The notes: a model not told the origin generated them from the sequence alone. Counted from the first letter of the stretch, positions 53,327 through 62,738 are shown. The stretch: DNA of 64,000 nt from Edaphobacter bradus (GCF_025685645.1 NZ_JAGSYF010000004.1:545431-609430); one strand, 5' to 3'. Made by a program: numbers and translations.

Positions 53327-56300
53327 TCAGTAGGCAGGCTGCGCCTCCGGTTCCTGTTCTCGAACCGTCGGCTTGACGCGGAACCAGATCGTGTAAAGCG
53401 CGGGGAGAAAAACGAGCGTAAGTCCAGTGCCGACCGCGGTTCCTCCGATAAGGGTGTAGGCTAGGGATCCCCAAAAGACCGAGAAAGTTAGGGGAATAAA
53501 TGCAAGTACCGCAGCCAATGCGGTCAGAACGACCGGTCGTGACCGCTGAACAGTAGCTTCGACCACGGCATGGAAGTCATCGAGACCCTCTTCCTTGTTT
53601 GTCTTGATTTGCCCGATCAGGATGAGTGTGTTGCGCATTAATATGCCAGCCAGGGCAATCAATCCAAGGATCGGATTAAACCCGAACGGCACGTGGAAGA
53701 TCAGAAGTGTAGGAACGACACCGGCTAGCCCCAACGGCGCCGTCAGGATTGTCATGGTGAGAGCGGACAAAGACCTCACCTGGAAAATGATCACGACGAG
53801 CGTGCAAACAAACATGATCGGGAATACCTTGGCGAGCGCTGCGTTTGCTTTCGCTGATTCTTCTGCATTGGCACCCACTTCGATCCTGTACCCGTCGGGA
53901 AGCTTAGCGATGATGGGTTGAATGGATTTCAACACCTCTGCAGTCACTTGTGGCGGTTGAACTGATTCATCGTGATCGCTCTGCACGGTGATCGTAGGAG
54001 TGCGGTCGCGTCGCTTGAGGATCGGGTCTTCTTCTTTGACCACGACCTGTCCTACCTGACTAAGAGGAATCAGTCTCCCGTCGCTGCTGGTCAACGTCAT
54101 GTTGAGCAACTTCGTGGGATCAAGGCGATTGGCTCCCGAAGTGCGCGCCACCACATCGACAGTGCGAATATCCTCACGTACCTGGGTCACGGCCACGCCG
54201 GTTGTGAGGAACTGAATCTGCTGACCGGCGTCTTGCGAAGATAAGCCGATCAAGCGGAGCCTGTCTTGGTCGAGGACGAGATGGACGACCGGAGCGCGCT
54301 CCGTCCAGTCTTCGTTTGCCTGTCGAACATTCGGGTTGGCCTGCATCTTCGCCAATACCTGATCCGCTATCGTGCGAACTACGGTCGGGTCCGGACCCAT
54401 GACGCGGAATGCAATCGGAAAAGGCGAATAGGGGCCAAAGACAAATTGAACTGCCCGCACACGGGCTTCGGGAGCGAGTCCGGCGGCGACCTGCTGACGA
54501 AGACGTAGGATGAGCTTATCTCGTTCCTTCGCATTAGGCGTCAAGATGATCATCTTGGCAAAGTTTGGGTCGGGCAGTTCGGGATTGTAGGCGAGCCAGA
54601 AACGGGCGGCGCCTCCACCTATATAGGAACTGACAATCTTTGCCTCAGGCTGTGCCCTTACCCAGTTCTCGACCTTGATCACGGCGGCTTGCGTCGCTTC
54701 AATGCTGGAACCCTGAGGCATCGTTACATCTACCAGTACTTCGGGTCTGTCGGAACTCGGAAAGAACTGCTGTTTGACCAAGCCCAGTCCCAAAGACGAT
54801 GCAAAGAAGATGAGAACGACGGCTCCGGCCACCATGAATTTGTGTTCTACCGCCCAGACGATCACTCGGCGCAATCTTTGATAGTTCGGCGTTTCATAGA
54901 TCGCCGCATATCCACCTTCCATCGGGGGAATGTTGGGAAGGAGTTTCACACCGAGATACGGCGTGAAGGTAACGGCGACAACCCATGAGGTCAACAAAGC
55001 GATACAGACAACCCAAAAAAGGTTCCTGCAATATTCGCCGGCGCTTGATTGCGCGAAGCCAACCGGCATGAGGCCAATGATGGTTACCAGGGTCCCAGCC
55101 AACATCGGTGCGGCGGTATGGCTCCACGCATATCCGGCAGCCTTAATTCGATCCCAGCCTTCCTCCATTTTGACCACCATCGTTTCAATCGAGATGATCG
55201 CGTCATCGACCAGTAGTCCGAGTGAGAGAATGAGGGCGCCCAGGGTAATGCGGTCCAGATCTTTGCCCGTGGACAGCATGATGACAAGTGTGGCTGAGAG
55301 CGTAATCGGAACCGCCGCGGCGACGACAATGCCCACACGCCAGCCGAGGCTGAGAAGGCTCACAATCATCACGACCAGGAGGGCCACAAAGAACTTGAGT
55401 TGGAACTCACCCACTGCTTCTTTGATAATCGTTGACTGATCGGTCACGATTTCAAAGCGCATCCCAGCCGGAAGAGTCGTCTGAATCTTCTTTTGCTCTG
55501 CCTCCAGAGATCTCCCCAACGCCAACCCGTTGAACTGCTCTCTCATTACAACGTCAAGCATCATGGCAGGTTGACCATTGTGACGAACCAGGAACGTCGC
55601 GGGATCTTCATAGCCCCGTTGCACATCGGCAATATCTGACAATTTCAGAGTTCTGCCACCAGAGACGATGGGCGTGTCTCGGATTTCTTCCAGATCATTG
55701 AGTGCTCCATCAAGGCGGATATAAACCTGTTGGTTTTGAGTATCGATCGAACCAGATGGGGTCACAGCATTCTGTCTGACGAGTGCGTTGAAGATGTCGC
55801 GCGCACTCACTCCCAGAGTTGCAATCCGGTCATAGGAGAACTGAACGAATATCCTCTCTGGCCGTTCTCCGAAGACATTGACCTTCTTGACTCCTGGAAC
55901 ATGCAGCAAATCCTGTCTCAGAGCCTCCGCCTCTCGCGTGAGCGTTCGAAGCGGTAGTCCAGGCGCTTCCAATGCATACACAGAAAACGTGACATCCGTG
56001 TATGCGTCATTCAGGACCGGCGGCAAGACTCCTTGCGGTAGCCTCGAGGCTTCGTCTTGAATCTTCTTGCGGCCTTGATAGAACTCTTCCTGAACATCTT
56101 CGGGAGGTGTGTAGTCCTTCAGCGTAACTGTCAGGAATGCTAGGCCGGGTCGGGTAAATGTATCTACGTGGTCGTAGTAGGTGAGTTCCTGCATCCGCTT
56201 TTCCAGCGGCTCAGCTACGAGATCCTGCATCTCCTGGGCAGTCGCGCCTGGCCAGGCCGCCGTCACGGTGAATACCTTGATTGTGAAGCTGGGGTCTTCG

Positions 56301-56464
56301 GCTCGCCCCAGGTTAAAGTATGCAAATGCTCCGGCAATGATTACCGCGAGGAGGAAGAAGAGCGTGACGGATCGCTCACGAACGGCAAGCGCCGAAAGGT
56401 TGATTCCGCTGTTCGCATTCGTTTCCTTTTCGAAATGCGGTTCCTGGATTTCGAACTTGCTCAT
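53327..56464 (-). CDS. RND efflux transporter, second operon
   Basis: 1045-residue inner-membrane antiporter, distinct from the pump at 27817-31008. The N-terminal helix (SVTLFFLLAVIIAGAFAYFNLG) is preceded by a 30-residue cytosolic tail. The proton-relay Asp pair is in the fourth helix (LGALILSLGLLVDDAIISIETMVVKMEEGWDR). Periplasmic porter segments EDPSFTIKVFTVTAAWPGATAQEMQDLVAEPLEKRMQEL and the C-terminal HVPFGFNPILGLIALAGILMRNTLILIGQI are typical of the CusA/HAE1-like branch. It overlaps the adaptor gene by four bases. The end of the gene overlaps the transglycosylase remnant's upstream sequence. Confidence 0.95.
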   Translation of the reverse strand: MSKFEIQEPHFEKETNANSGINLSALAVRERSVTLFFLLAVIIAGAFAYFNLGRAEDPSFTIKVFTVTAAWPGATAQEMQDLVAEPLEKRMQELTYYDHVDTFTRPGLAFLTVTLKDYTPPEDVQEEFYQGRKKIQDEASRLPQGVLPPVLNDAYTDVTFSVYALEAPGLPLRTLTREAEALRQDLLHVPGVKKVNVFGERPERIFVQFSYDRIATLGVSARDIFNALVRQNAVTPSGSIDTQNQQVYIRLDGALNDLEEIRDTPIVSGGRTLKLSDIADVQRGYEDPATFLVRHNGQPAMMLDVVMREQFNGLALGRSLEAEQKKIQTTLPAGMRFEIVTDQSTIIKEAVGEFQLKFFVALLVVMIVSLLSLGWRVGIVVAAAVPITLSATLVIMLSTGKDLDRITLGALILSLGLLVDDAIISIETMVVKMEEGWDRIKAAGYAWSHTAAPMLAGTLVTIIGLMPVGFAQSSAGEYCRNLFWVVCIALLTSWVVAVTFTPYLGVKLLPNIPPMEGGYAAIYETPNYQRLRRVIVWAVEHKFMVAGAVVLIFFASSLGLGLVKQQFFPSSDRPEVLVDVTMPQGSSIEATQAAVIKVENWVRAQPEAKIVSSYIGGGAARFWLAYNPELPDPNFAKMIILTPNAKERDKLILRLRQQVAAGLAPEARVRAVQFVFGPYSPFPIAFRVMGPDPTVVRTIADQVLAKMQANPNVRQANEDWTERAPVVHLVLDQDRLRLIGLSSQDAGQQIQFLTTGVAVTQVREDIRTVDVVARTSGANRLDPTKLLNMTLTSSDGRLIPLSQVGQVVVKEEDPILKRRDRTPTITVQSDHDESVQPPQVTAEVLKSIQPIIAKLPDGYRIEVGANAEESAKANAALAKVFPIMFVCTLVVIIFQVRSLSALTMTILTAPLGLAGVVPTLLIFHVPFGFNPILGLIALAGILMRNTLILIGQIKTNKEEGLDDFHAVVEATVQRSRPVVLTALAAVLAFIPLTFSVFWGSLAYTLIGGTAVGTGLTLVFLPALYTIWFRVKPTVREQEPEAQPAY

Positions 56465-57537
56465 CGGGATGCCACCTTCTCGTCTGCAACACGGACGTGC
56501 TGCCCATCGCTGAGCAGATGTGCCCCTAGCGCAACTATCTGCTCTCCCGGCTGCACGCCTTCCGAAAGAATGGCGTCCTCTCCACTCAAACGAAGCACCT
56601 TGACCCTTTGAAACGAAACTGTGGAAGTCTTTCGATTGAGAACCCAGACCCCAGGCCCGTTGCCGCGATCGGTGATCGCAGCAATGGGAACTTCCTCTGG
56701 ATCGGAAGAGTCTTTCTTGGGGACCTGAACGGTCACTGTAGCTCCAAGCGGCGCGTTTGCGCCCAGGGAACCAAGAACATATCTGGCTTCGAAGGTGCGG
56801 GTCTCTGGGTCCGCAGAATCCGAAAGTTGTCTCAACCGGACAGGAACGCTCGCAGTTTCTCCATACAGGACTGCATGTGCTTCCGAGCCGAGAGCTGGTC
56901 GAAGCGTCTCCGGAAGGTAGACTGCCGCTTCGCGGGGGCCGGCGTGAGCCAATTTGACAACGGTTTGTCCCGCGGCCACCACCTGGCCTGGCTCAGCCAG
57001 TGTCTGCACAACGGTGCCGTCGGAGTCGGCAAGAAGGAGAGAGTAGTCTCCCTGATCTCTTGCAACTTTCTCTTGCGCCTCTGCGGAGGCGAGTTGTGCT
57101 TGGGCCGCATCGGCCGTTGCCTTGACTTGGTCGTAAGTTGAAGCAGCAATCGCTCCGGTCGATACAAGGCCCCTGTAACGGACCTCATCGGCAGCCGCCT
57201 GCTTGGCCTTCGCTCTTAGAGCCGCAACGTTCTCCGTTTGTGTTGCGATGGCATGCGCATAATCTGTCACATCGATTTGCATGAGGGGCTCGCCCATGTG
57301 AACCTTTTGACCCGTATCCACAAAACGCTTCGTTACCTTGCCCGGAACGCGAAAACCCAAATCGCTTTGAACCCGCGCAGTAACGACGCCTGTGAATGAT
57401 TCGGTCTCTGCAATAGGGGCTCCAACTCGAGCTACGAGTACCGAAACGGGCTGAGTTCTCGGGTCCAGTTCCGGGGACTTCGAACAGCCTGCCAAGGCCA
57501 CTAAGGCTAACGTTAATCCCAATGCGGTGAATTTCAT
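56461..57537 (-). CDS. RND efflux periplasmic adaptor lipoprotein
   Basis: About 358 residues from the ATG at 57537; the longer frame adds 15 residues before the signal peptide. The signal ends in the lipobox LAGC, followed by SKSPELDPRTQP, so it is a lipid-anchored adaptor. HlyD-like landmarks: VTARVQSDLGFRVPGKVTKRFVDTGQKVHMGEPLMQID, a coiled-coil hairpin, and YSLLLADSDGTVVQTLAEPGQVVAAGQTVVKLA, then barrel domains. It connects the RND pump to the outer-membrane factor encoded just upstream. Confidence 0.93.
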   Translation of the reverse strand: MKFTALGLTLALVALAGCSKSPELDPRTQPVSVLVARVGAPIAETESFTGVVTARVQSDLGFRVPGKVTKRFVDTGQKVHMGEPLMQIDVTDYAHAIATQTENVAALRAKAKQAAADEVRYRGLVSTGAIAASTYDQVKATADAAQAQLASAEAQEKVARDQGDYSLLLADSDGTVVQTLAEPGQVVAAGQTVVKLAHAGPREAAVYLPETLRPALGSEAHAVLYGETASVPVRLRQLSDSADPETRTFEARYVLGSLGANAPLGATVTVQVPKKDSSDPEEVPIAAITDRGNGPGVWVLNRKTSTVSFQRVKVLRLSGEDAILSEGVQPGEQIVALGAHLLSDGQHVRVADEKVASR

Positions 57538-57660
57538 GATGGTCACAGTTTTCTCACTCCAGAATCGTCGAGGTGTAATCAACTTCTCATCGCGTTTTTG
57601 AACAGATTCGGTTGGCGCGTTAGCGCCGGCTGTCCATGAAATTCTCTGAATGACACGGAT

Positions 57661-59148
57661 TCATGGCGTCCATCCTCCGCCGAGCGCGCGGAAGGATCCG
57701 ACCGCGGCCTGGGCTGAAGCTTGCTTGGTAAATGCCAGGTCGTCTCTCGCAACCAGCAACTGGCGATCGGCGTCGAGCACATCTGTCAATCCGATCACTC
57801 CAGCCTGATATGCCTCCTGGGAACGGTCTCTTGCTCTTTGCAGGGCCGCTATTTCGACGAGTATTTCGTCCCGTCGAACCTCTGACTGCGCCAGGAGGCT
57901 GAACGAATCTTCGACATCTTCAGTGGCGTGCAGTACGGAACTCCGGTACCGCAAGAGAGCTTCGGCGTTCGCGCCCTTCGCTTGCTTGACCTCCGCATCG
58001 ACGCGACCGAAGTCAAATAGTCTCCATTGAAGACCAGCAATAGCACCCGGCTGAAATCCACTCTCGCGAAAAAGACCTCCAGGACTGATTGCTTCACTAC
58101 CAAGAAGCCCTGACAGTGAAACTTTGGGATAATACTCCGCAATCGCTTGGCCAATTCGCGCGTTTGACGCGGCGAGTCTTCTTTCTGCGGCAACTATGTC
58201 TGGCCTGCGGCGAAGGAGATCACTCGCGTTTGCCGTCGTGGAGATCGACGGAACAGATGGAATCTCCCCAGGAGCCTCCAATTCGGTCGCGTATGTGCCG
58301 GCCTGAGCTCCCATGAGCAAATCCAGGCGATTCAACTGCGCCTCCAGAACGATGGCTAAGAGAGGCACTGTGGCCTTTGCCTGAGCCAAAAGAGCCTCCG
58401 CCTGAGCAAGCTCTCTGTCGGATGCGACGCCGGCAGCTCTTCTTTGGGAGACAAGGGCGAGCAAGTGCTTATCGGTAGTGATTTGCTCCTTCGCCACCTT
58501 AAGACGGACCTGTGCGCCACGAATTTGCATATACGCATCCGCTGCCTCGGCAACTACGGAAACACGAACGCCGAGTCTTTCTGCCTCGGCCGCCTGGGCT
58601 TCGTCGCTTGCAGCTTCAGCGCCTCTCCTAAGTCCACCGAACAGATCAACTTCCCATGAGGCTTCCAACCCGAGGTCTAAATAACTTTGGTTGCGATGGT
58701 AGCCTGGAAAGGTAGTGGCATATCGGCCAAATGGACCATCCAACGACTGTCGAAATGAGTTGGATTGTGCAATAACCGAACCGGAGGGTTTCAGCTTTGC
58801 ACCGGCCTCTTTGGCAGCCGCCCGCGCTTGTTCCACTCGGGCGAAAGATTCGGCAAGATCGAGATTCTGATTTAGGACCCTCTCAACGATCCTGGTTAGT
58901 TCTGGATCATCGAAACCAGTCCACCAAGTATCTAGCTGCGGCGCCGGCAGAACCGCCTGCCGTGATTCAATCGACGGTACGTTATGAAATGGTTGGACCG
59001 AGGTAACTGGTTTTCCATAACGGGGGCCGACAGTGCAACCCGTCGCCAAGATGGCGAGAACCGTCCATAGACCGAACGAAGCGTACTTGCCTGAAGGAAT
59101 TCCGCGTCTTTCGAATCTCATTGGATGGGACGTTCGCAACACCTTCAT
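57661..59148 (-). CDS. Outer-membrane efflux lipoprotein, second operon
   Basis: About 495 residues from the ATG at 59148 (a GGTGA box precedes it; 59184 and 59121 are alternatives). The signal ends in a lipobox ATGC, followed by TVGPRYGKPVTSVQ. TolC-like repeat landmarks include YLDLGLEASWEVDLFGGLRRGAEAASDEAQAAEAE, LLRRRPDIVAAERRLAASNARIGQAIAEYYPKVSL and YQAGVIGLTDVLDADRQLLVARDDLAFTKQASAQAAVGSFRALGGGW. It heads the minus-strand operon OMF-adaptor-pump, the reverse gene order of the first RND operon. Confidence 0.94.
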   Translation of the reverse strand: MKVLRTSHPMRFERRGIPSGKYASFGLWTVLAILATGCTVGPRYGKPVTSVQPFHNVPSIESRQAVLPAPQLDTWWTGFDDPELTRIVERVLNQNLDLAESFARVEQARAAAKEAGAKLKPSGSVIAQSNSFRQSLDGPFGRYATTFPGYHRNQSYLDLGLEASWEVDLFGGLRRGAEAASDEAQAAEAERLGVRVSVVAEAADAYMQIRGAQVRLKVAKEQITTDKHLLALVSQRRAAGVASDRELAQAEALLAQAKATVPLLAIVLEAQLNRLDLLMGAQAGTYATELEAPGEIPSVPSISTTANASDLLRRRPDIVAAERRLAASNARIGQAIAEYYPKVSLSGLLGSEAISPGGLFRESGFQPGAIAGLQWRLFDFGRVDAEVKQAKGANAEALLRYRSSVLHATEDVEDSFSLLAQSEVRRDEILVEIAALQRARDRSQEAYQAGVIGLTDVLDADRQLLVARDDLAFTKQASAQAAVGSFRALGGGWTP

Positions 59149-59254
59149 CCTCTTCACCGCAGTTGTTGTGCGTTGCTGTTCCATTGCGCTTCACATGCCT
59201 CAATATCGCGAATTCTCTATTCGGTTGAAGACAGAACCGGCGCGGCGCTCTATT

Positions 59255-59271
59255 CTGTACATAGCGTACAG
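59255..59271. promoter_or_regulatory. Candidate TetR operator in the RND/TetR intergenic region
   Basis: CTGTAC-ATAGC-GTACAG, a perfect inverted repeat, overlaps a second GTAC-AGAT-GTAC. It lies about 107 bases before the outer-membrane factor start and 88 before the TetR start, where a TetR repressor usually binds. Confidence 0.6.
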
Positions 59272-59358
59272 ATGTACTGCATGTGTGATGGATGCAAAAA
59301 TCTTTGAGCTTTTTCCGCACGCGATTGCGTCGAATTCAGGAAGGAGCTTGATTGGCGA

Positions 59359-59997
59359 ATGGAACATGCGACGAAAGGGCGACCTCGCAGCTTCGACGAG
59401 GACAAGGCGATTGACGCGGCGATGCGGGTTTTCTGGGAGAAAAGCTTCGAAGGAACCACTATGACAGACCTCACCGATGCGACAGGGCTTAGTCGTTCGA
59501 GCATCCATGCTGCATTTGGGGGTAAGGATGGCCTGTTCCTTAAAGCGGTGGAACGTTATAAGTCAGGACTGATGTTGTATATACCAAAGGCGCTCGCCGA
59601 GCCGACTCTCCCTCGAGCGATCGAGGCGCTGTTTCGAGGAATGGTGAACTCCCTCTCGGTCCCCGGTAATCCAAAGGGCTGTCTGTCGATTCACGGAGCG
59701 CTCGCTTGCGGAACTGACGGAGAACTTGTGACTCAAGTCATGACCAAATGGCGCAGATCTAATGAGAACCTGATTAAGGAACGCATTCAGCGGGCACAAC
59801 GTGAGGGCGAACTGGGCCGAGACGTAAACGCCGCCGACTATGCTCGGTACATCGCAACGATCATGATCGGCATTGGGATGCAGGCTGTGAACGGCGCAGG
59901 CAGAGCTGAATTGACTCGTACGGTTGACATGGCTCTTCAGTTTCTCTCATGCTCCTCATTTGATCCTGCTGCTTCCGCAGATAATTCGGGCGAGTGA
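59359..59997 (+). CDS. TetR/AcrR family regulator
   Basis: 212 residues. The helix-turn-helix covers about residues 10-58 (GRPRSFDEDKAIDAAMRVFWEKSFEGTTMTDLTDATGLSRSSIHAAFGGKDGLFLKAVERY). The ligand-binding domain has a GNPKGCLSIHGALACGTDGELV segment. It is divergent from the second RND operon with a candidate operator between them, so it probably represses that pump and is released by a substrate. Confidence 0.92.
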   Translation: MEHATKGRPRSFDEDKAIDAAMRVFWEKSFEGTTMTDLTDATGLSRSSIHAAFGGKDGLFLKAVERYKSGLMLYIPKALAEPTLPRAIEALFRGMVNSLSVPGNPKGCLSIHGALACGTDGELVTQVMTKWRRSNENLIKERIQRAQREGELGRDVNAADYARYIATIMIGIGMQAVNGAGRAELTRTVDMALQFLSCSSFDPAASADNSGE

Positions 59998-60528
59998 AAT
60001 GTGCCCGTGGGGGATCGTAACCGCCAATTGTTTCCCGGTGGACTCCGGGATCGAAGAGAGTCCGTGGCGAAAGAGCACGCCAAAGCGCTCGTTGAGTTCG
60101 CCTATTACTGCTTTCGACAGAATTGGTATCGGGAAACGGGCTAGTGTGTTCACCGATTTCCAGTGGGGGACTTTCCACTTGGACGAAAAGTCGCCATTTC
60201 AGACAAGTGACCCTCTCTTTTCAACTGTAGCTAACAGATCGATGTGCTCACCGAAGAGAGAACGCGAATTCATCCGGGTAGCTCTGCGAGCGAATGTTCA
60301 GACCCAAACGATTAACTAAAGAAGGTAGGGAATTGGCGCTAGATTGCGGTAGCTTCATACTGCAATTGCAGTACTGGACGGATGTAAAACCCAGCGATTT
60401 CGGGTACAGACATCAGTTTGGCCAAATTACGCTCAACTACGATAAATGTCTGGTAGACAAGGACTTGGGGTCAAGCTGGCTTTCGCTCGATCACGCTTAT
60501 TTATCATAGACTTACGGTATCCTTCGGA
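59998..60528. other. Gene-poor stretch
   Basis: No gene I can support. It contains a perfect 16-base palindrome TACTGCAATTGCAGTA (60358-60373). A minus-strand frame of 65 codons (60153-59956) beginning MNTLARFPIPILSKAVIGEL has no recognised match. The sequence looks like decayed accessory DNA. Confidence 0.4.
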
Positions 60529-60587
60529 GACTTAAAATTCGCATCGAGAAATCGAGTGGGGGTTCGAGTTCCCCTCCGGGGGCACCA
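60529..60587 (+). pseudogene. 3' half of tRNA-Leu(UAA), attachment-site-like scar
   Basis: Begins in the anticodon loop (GACTTAAAATTC, loop CTTAAAA), continues through a class II variable arm (ATCGA-GAAA-TCGAG), a T-arm (GGGGGTTCGAGTTCCCC) and an acceptor 3' strand ending CGGGGGCACCA. The D-arm and 5' acceptor strand, expected to begin GCCCCCG, are absent upstream. Such 3' fragments are left as attR sites by integrative elements. Confidence 0.7.
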
Positions 60588-60806
60588 AGACAAATCGAAT
60601 CACATATTTGTGATGGTATTTGAGGTAGAGTTCGAGGAGCGAGTGCCCTCCCAAATGTTGACTTGATTACGCTCGATTATGTGTAATCGCAGCGGACTGC
60701 TGGGTGGCACTTGTTCGTCGCTGACCCCATTGCCCGTTCACCATCTTCTCGTGAGGCGATGGCCCACTTCGTGGTGAGCGTTCGATGGGTCCGTGCTCCC
60801 TTTCTC
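60588..60806. other. Gene-poor stretch after the tRNA scar
   Basis: No gene seen. A minus-strand frame reading IANVLRERKGAR continues beyond the ArsR stop in another frame and may be decayed ArsR C-terminus. Confidence 0.3.
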
Positions 60807-61232
60807 TCACGAAGGACGTTTGCAATTGCTGTCCAGAGGACAATTCCATTTACCTTTGGACATTCTCGCCCAATCAAATAGGGGCCGTAAGCTCTGCGCA
60901 TTTAGTCGATACCGCCTATACCGACCGTGTTTTAGGACCGTCACAATACCGACCTTGTGCAGCACTAGAAGGTGCTTGGAAGCGGTGGGTTGCGTAATTT
61001 TCATGCGACCGACGATTTCGCTAACAGTCCAGTACTTGCCATCGTTTAGGAGTCCGATCATCTCTCGTCGCTTCATTTCCGCGATAGCGTTGAAGACGTC
61101 GGTTGTTGTCGCTGCCCTGGCTATGGGATTGCGTGGCTCCAGAATTGCTCTTGAAAGATGAAGTGCTTTGTTTCTTAGGGTTCGTGGGTTGCGGCCGGTT
61201 CCATCAGTTTGGATATCGAATCCTCGCCGCAC
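60807..61232 (-). CDS. ArsR-type winged-helix regulator, probably damaged C-terminus
   Basis: 141 codons from a GTG at 61232; the real start may be further in, since the first 40 residues are not family-like. The ArsR fold is clear: TTDVFNAIAEMKRREMIGLLNDGKYWTVSEIVGRMKITQPTASKHLLVLHKVGIVTVLKHGRYRRYRLNAQSLRPLFDWARMSKGKW, with the recognition helix in ITQPTASKHLLVL. After KW, where family members continue with a W-x-x-x-L-D-x-L segment, the frame changes (a LW.AIANVLRERKGAR sequence appears in another frame). It sits with DinB and lipocalin-like remnants. Confidence 0.6.
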   Translation of the reverse strand: MRRGFDIQTDGTGRNPRTLRNKALHLSRAILEPRNPIARAATTTDVFNAIAEMKRREMIGLLNDGKYWTVSEIVGRMKITQPTASKHLLVLHKVGIVTVLKHGRYRRYRLNAQSLRPLFDWARMSKGKWNCPLDSNCKRPS

Positions 61233-61279
61233 TATGCTAGGTTCAACATCAACACTTACTCTCGATGACGTTACTGTTG

Positions 61280-61764
61280 TTAGCGTTTTACGAGGATGGC
61301 TTGACCGAGGTGATAAGCCAGGTGTGCCGTCCGGCCCAGCAGTATCGCGTAACGGTTTCGGTGCGGCTCACGCTCAAAGTCCTCTGGTGAGACCCCATGA
61401 TGCCTTTCCAGCCATTCCTCTGGCGTTAGCCTTGCAAATTCACCTCAAAGGAAATCGTCCAATTGACTCCACATGTCGCCCATGGCCTCACCTGCAAAGT
61501 TGTGAGGAACGGCACGGTCAGGCTGGGAAATGAAGATCAGATCCAACTCGGGATAGCGGCGTTCACCGAAGCCGAGAAGAGGAATCATCCTGTCGTTGGT
61601 CGCAGTGAGGTGTCCCCAAACGTAGATCAAGCGATTCTTTCCGGGCGCGATCTCCTTTTTGCAGATCGTCATCCGATAACGAACGGAAGAAATCTTCCAG
61701 CCTGGTCAATATTTGAGTGCCAATTGCGAAGTGCTCCATCGATCAGTGCATTTTCTGTTGCCAT
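61280..61764 (-). pseudogene. DinB-like protein, broken by frameshifts and a nonsense codon
   Basis: Pieces in three frames: MATENALIDGALRNWHSNID (from the ATG at 61764), KNRLIYVWGHLTATNDRMIP and GFGERRYPELDLIFISQPDRAV (about 61660-61540), then after a TGA at the end of WSQLDDFL, GEFARLTPEEWLERHHGVSP, DFEREPHRNRYAILLGRTAH and LAYHLGQAILVKR (to 61280). The metal His positions (GHLT, HRNR, YHLGQ) are recognisable, so an intact DinB-family gene once lay here. At least two frameshifts and one stop are needed to restore it. Confidence 0.75.
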
Positions 61765-61828
61765 ATTCAAGATAGCCTTTCTTTGTGAGGTGTGAAGAGA
61801 ACGATCAGTTGTTGCGTAAAACGCGTCG

Positions 61829-62000
61829 TCAAAGGAGAAACATCATCACCTGTTCACCGCCAGACTGAACTGGACCCTCAGTACTGAGTTGCAACGTGTC
61901 TCCCTCCACGTGAGCAAGCCGAGGCTGCTTGTTCCCGGCCCAAGCGGGGAACAGCGATACCTCCATCGTGTGCAATAGCCTCTCCCTCCACTGCACGATG
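61829..62000 (-). pseudogene. Lipocalin-like protein C-terminal remnant
   Basis: The minus strand reads ERLLHTMEVSLFPAWAGNKQ, then PRLAHVEGDTLQLSTEGPVQ, SGGEQVMMFLL, then TGA, RRVLRN. The pattern H-x-x-E/V-S-L-F-P-x-W-x-G and L-x-L-S-T is that of lipocalin-like (Lipocalin_5) proteins, and a Trp is expected where the TGA lies (TGG to TGA). The 5' part cannot be followed. Third member of a decayed ArsR/DinB/lipocalin-like cluster. Confidence 0.5.
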
Positions 62001-62145
62001 TTAGAGAGGGGGATTCGTGGCTTGGCAATTGGTGTCCGCTCAGGTAGACAGGTTCCACCTCCCGAGGAACGTCTACATTACGTATCCTCCTCGGCCTGTC
62101 TTCCGTTCCTCGGCTCAAGCCGGGGCGTCATTTTCCACTCCTTTT

Positions 62146-62688
62146 TTAGCCAGCCATCTCTCCATCTAGTTTCTTTTGCACCTCCCGCAGTATCTCTCGT
62201 GAGAACGTCTCGTCATCGACCGCCCTGGCAAGCGAAATCGCTCCTACTAGGGTTGCTAGGGTCGCCATCGCCTCTCTGCGTTCGCCTCCTATCGCTGAGA
62301 TAATCTCCTTAAGATTTGCCGTGAACCTACCTTTCACTTCCGGCTCGTTCCGTATTTCGCCCGACAATGCAGCCATCGGGCACCCAGTTCCAGGCGTGTC
62401 CCTGTGCCTTGCGGTTAGATACCGATCCAGATAGGCCCGTCTTCCCTCCAGCGTTGGGAAACTCTTCTTCACGCCACGGAGTACCCCTTGCATGGCATAT
62501 TCCACTGCCGCCGCCATCAGAGCCTCCTTGGATTCAAAGTGGCTGTAGAACGCGCCGTGGGTCAGCCCCGCTGTTTTCATGACCTCAGCGACGGTCACAT
62601 CTTCAAAACCACGTTCGCGAAAGAGACGCGAGGCCTCTTGCACGATGCGGTCGTGCTTCTCGGCCGTTTCGGTTGCCGGATAGCGCAT
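62146..62688 (-). CDS. TetR/AcrR family regulator
   Basis: About 180 residues from the ATG at 62688, preferred because MRYPATETAEKHDRIVQEASRLFRERGFEDVTVAEVMKTAGLTHGAFYSHFESKEALM is the regular TetR N-terminus; an upstream ATG at 62739 would overlap the palindrome. The ligand domain carries the GTGCPMAALSGEI segment typical of regulators of redox or aromatic-compound genes. It is divergent from the SDR gene and separated from it by a perfect palindrome. Confidence 0.9.
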   Translation of the reverse strand: MRYPATETAEKHDRIVQEASRLFRERGFEDVTVAEVMKTAGLTHGAFYSHFESKEALMAAAVEYAMQGVLRGVKKSFPTLEGRRAYLDRYLTARHRDTPGTGCPMAALSGEIRNEPEVKGRFTANLKEIISAIGGERREAMATLATLVGAISLARAVDDETFSREILREVQKKLDGEMAG

Positions 62689-62738
62689 AAAGGCCCTTTC
62701 CGCAAAAAAAGAGAACCCCTCTTGCATGATTGCCATCA

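Noticed and set aside
60294..60509. A 71-codon plus-strand frame beginning MFRPKRLTKEG
   Set aside because: No recognisable fold or family, and it spans the palindrome; probably chance.
61929..62303. A 124-codon plus-strand frame
   Set aside because: No ribosome-binding site; overlaps the lipocalin-like remnant and the TetR 3' end in antisense.
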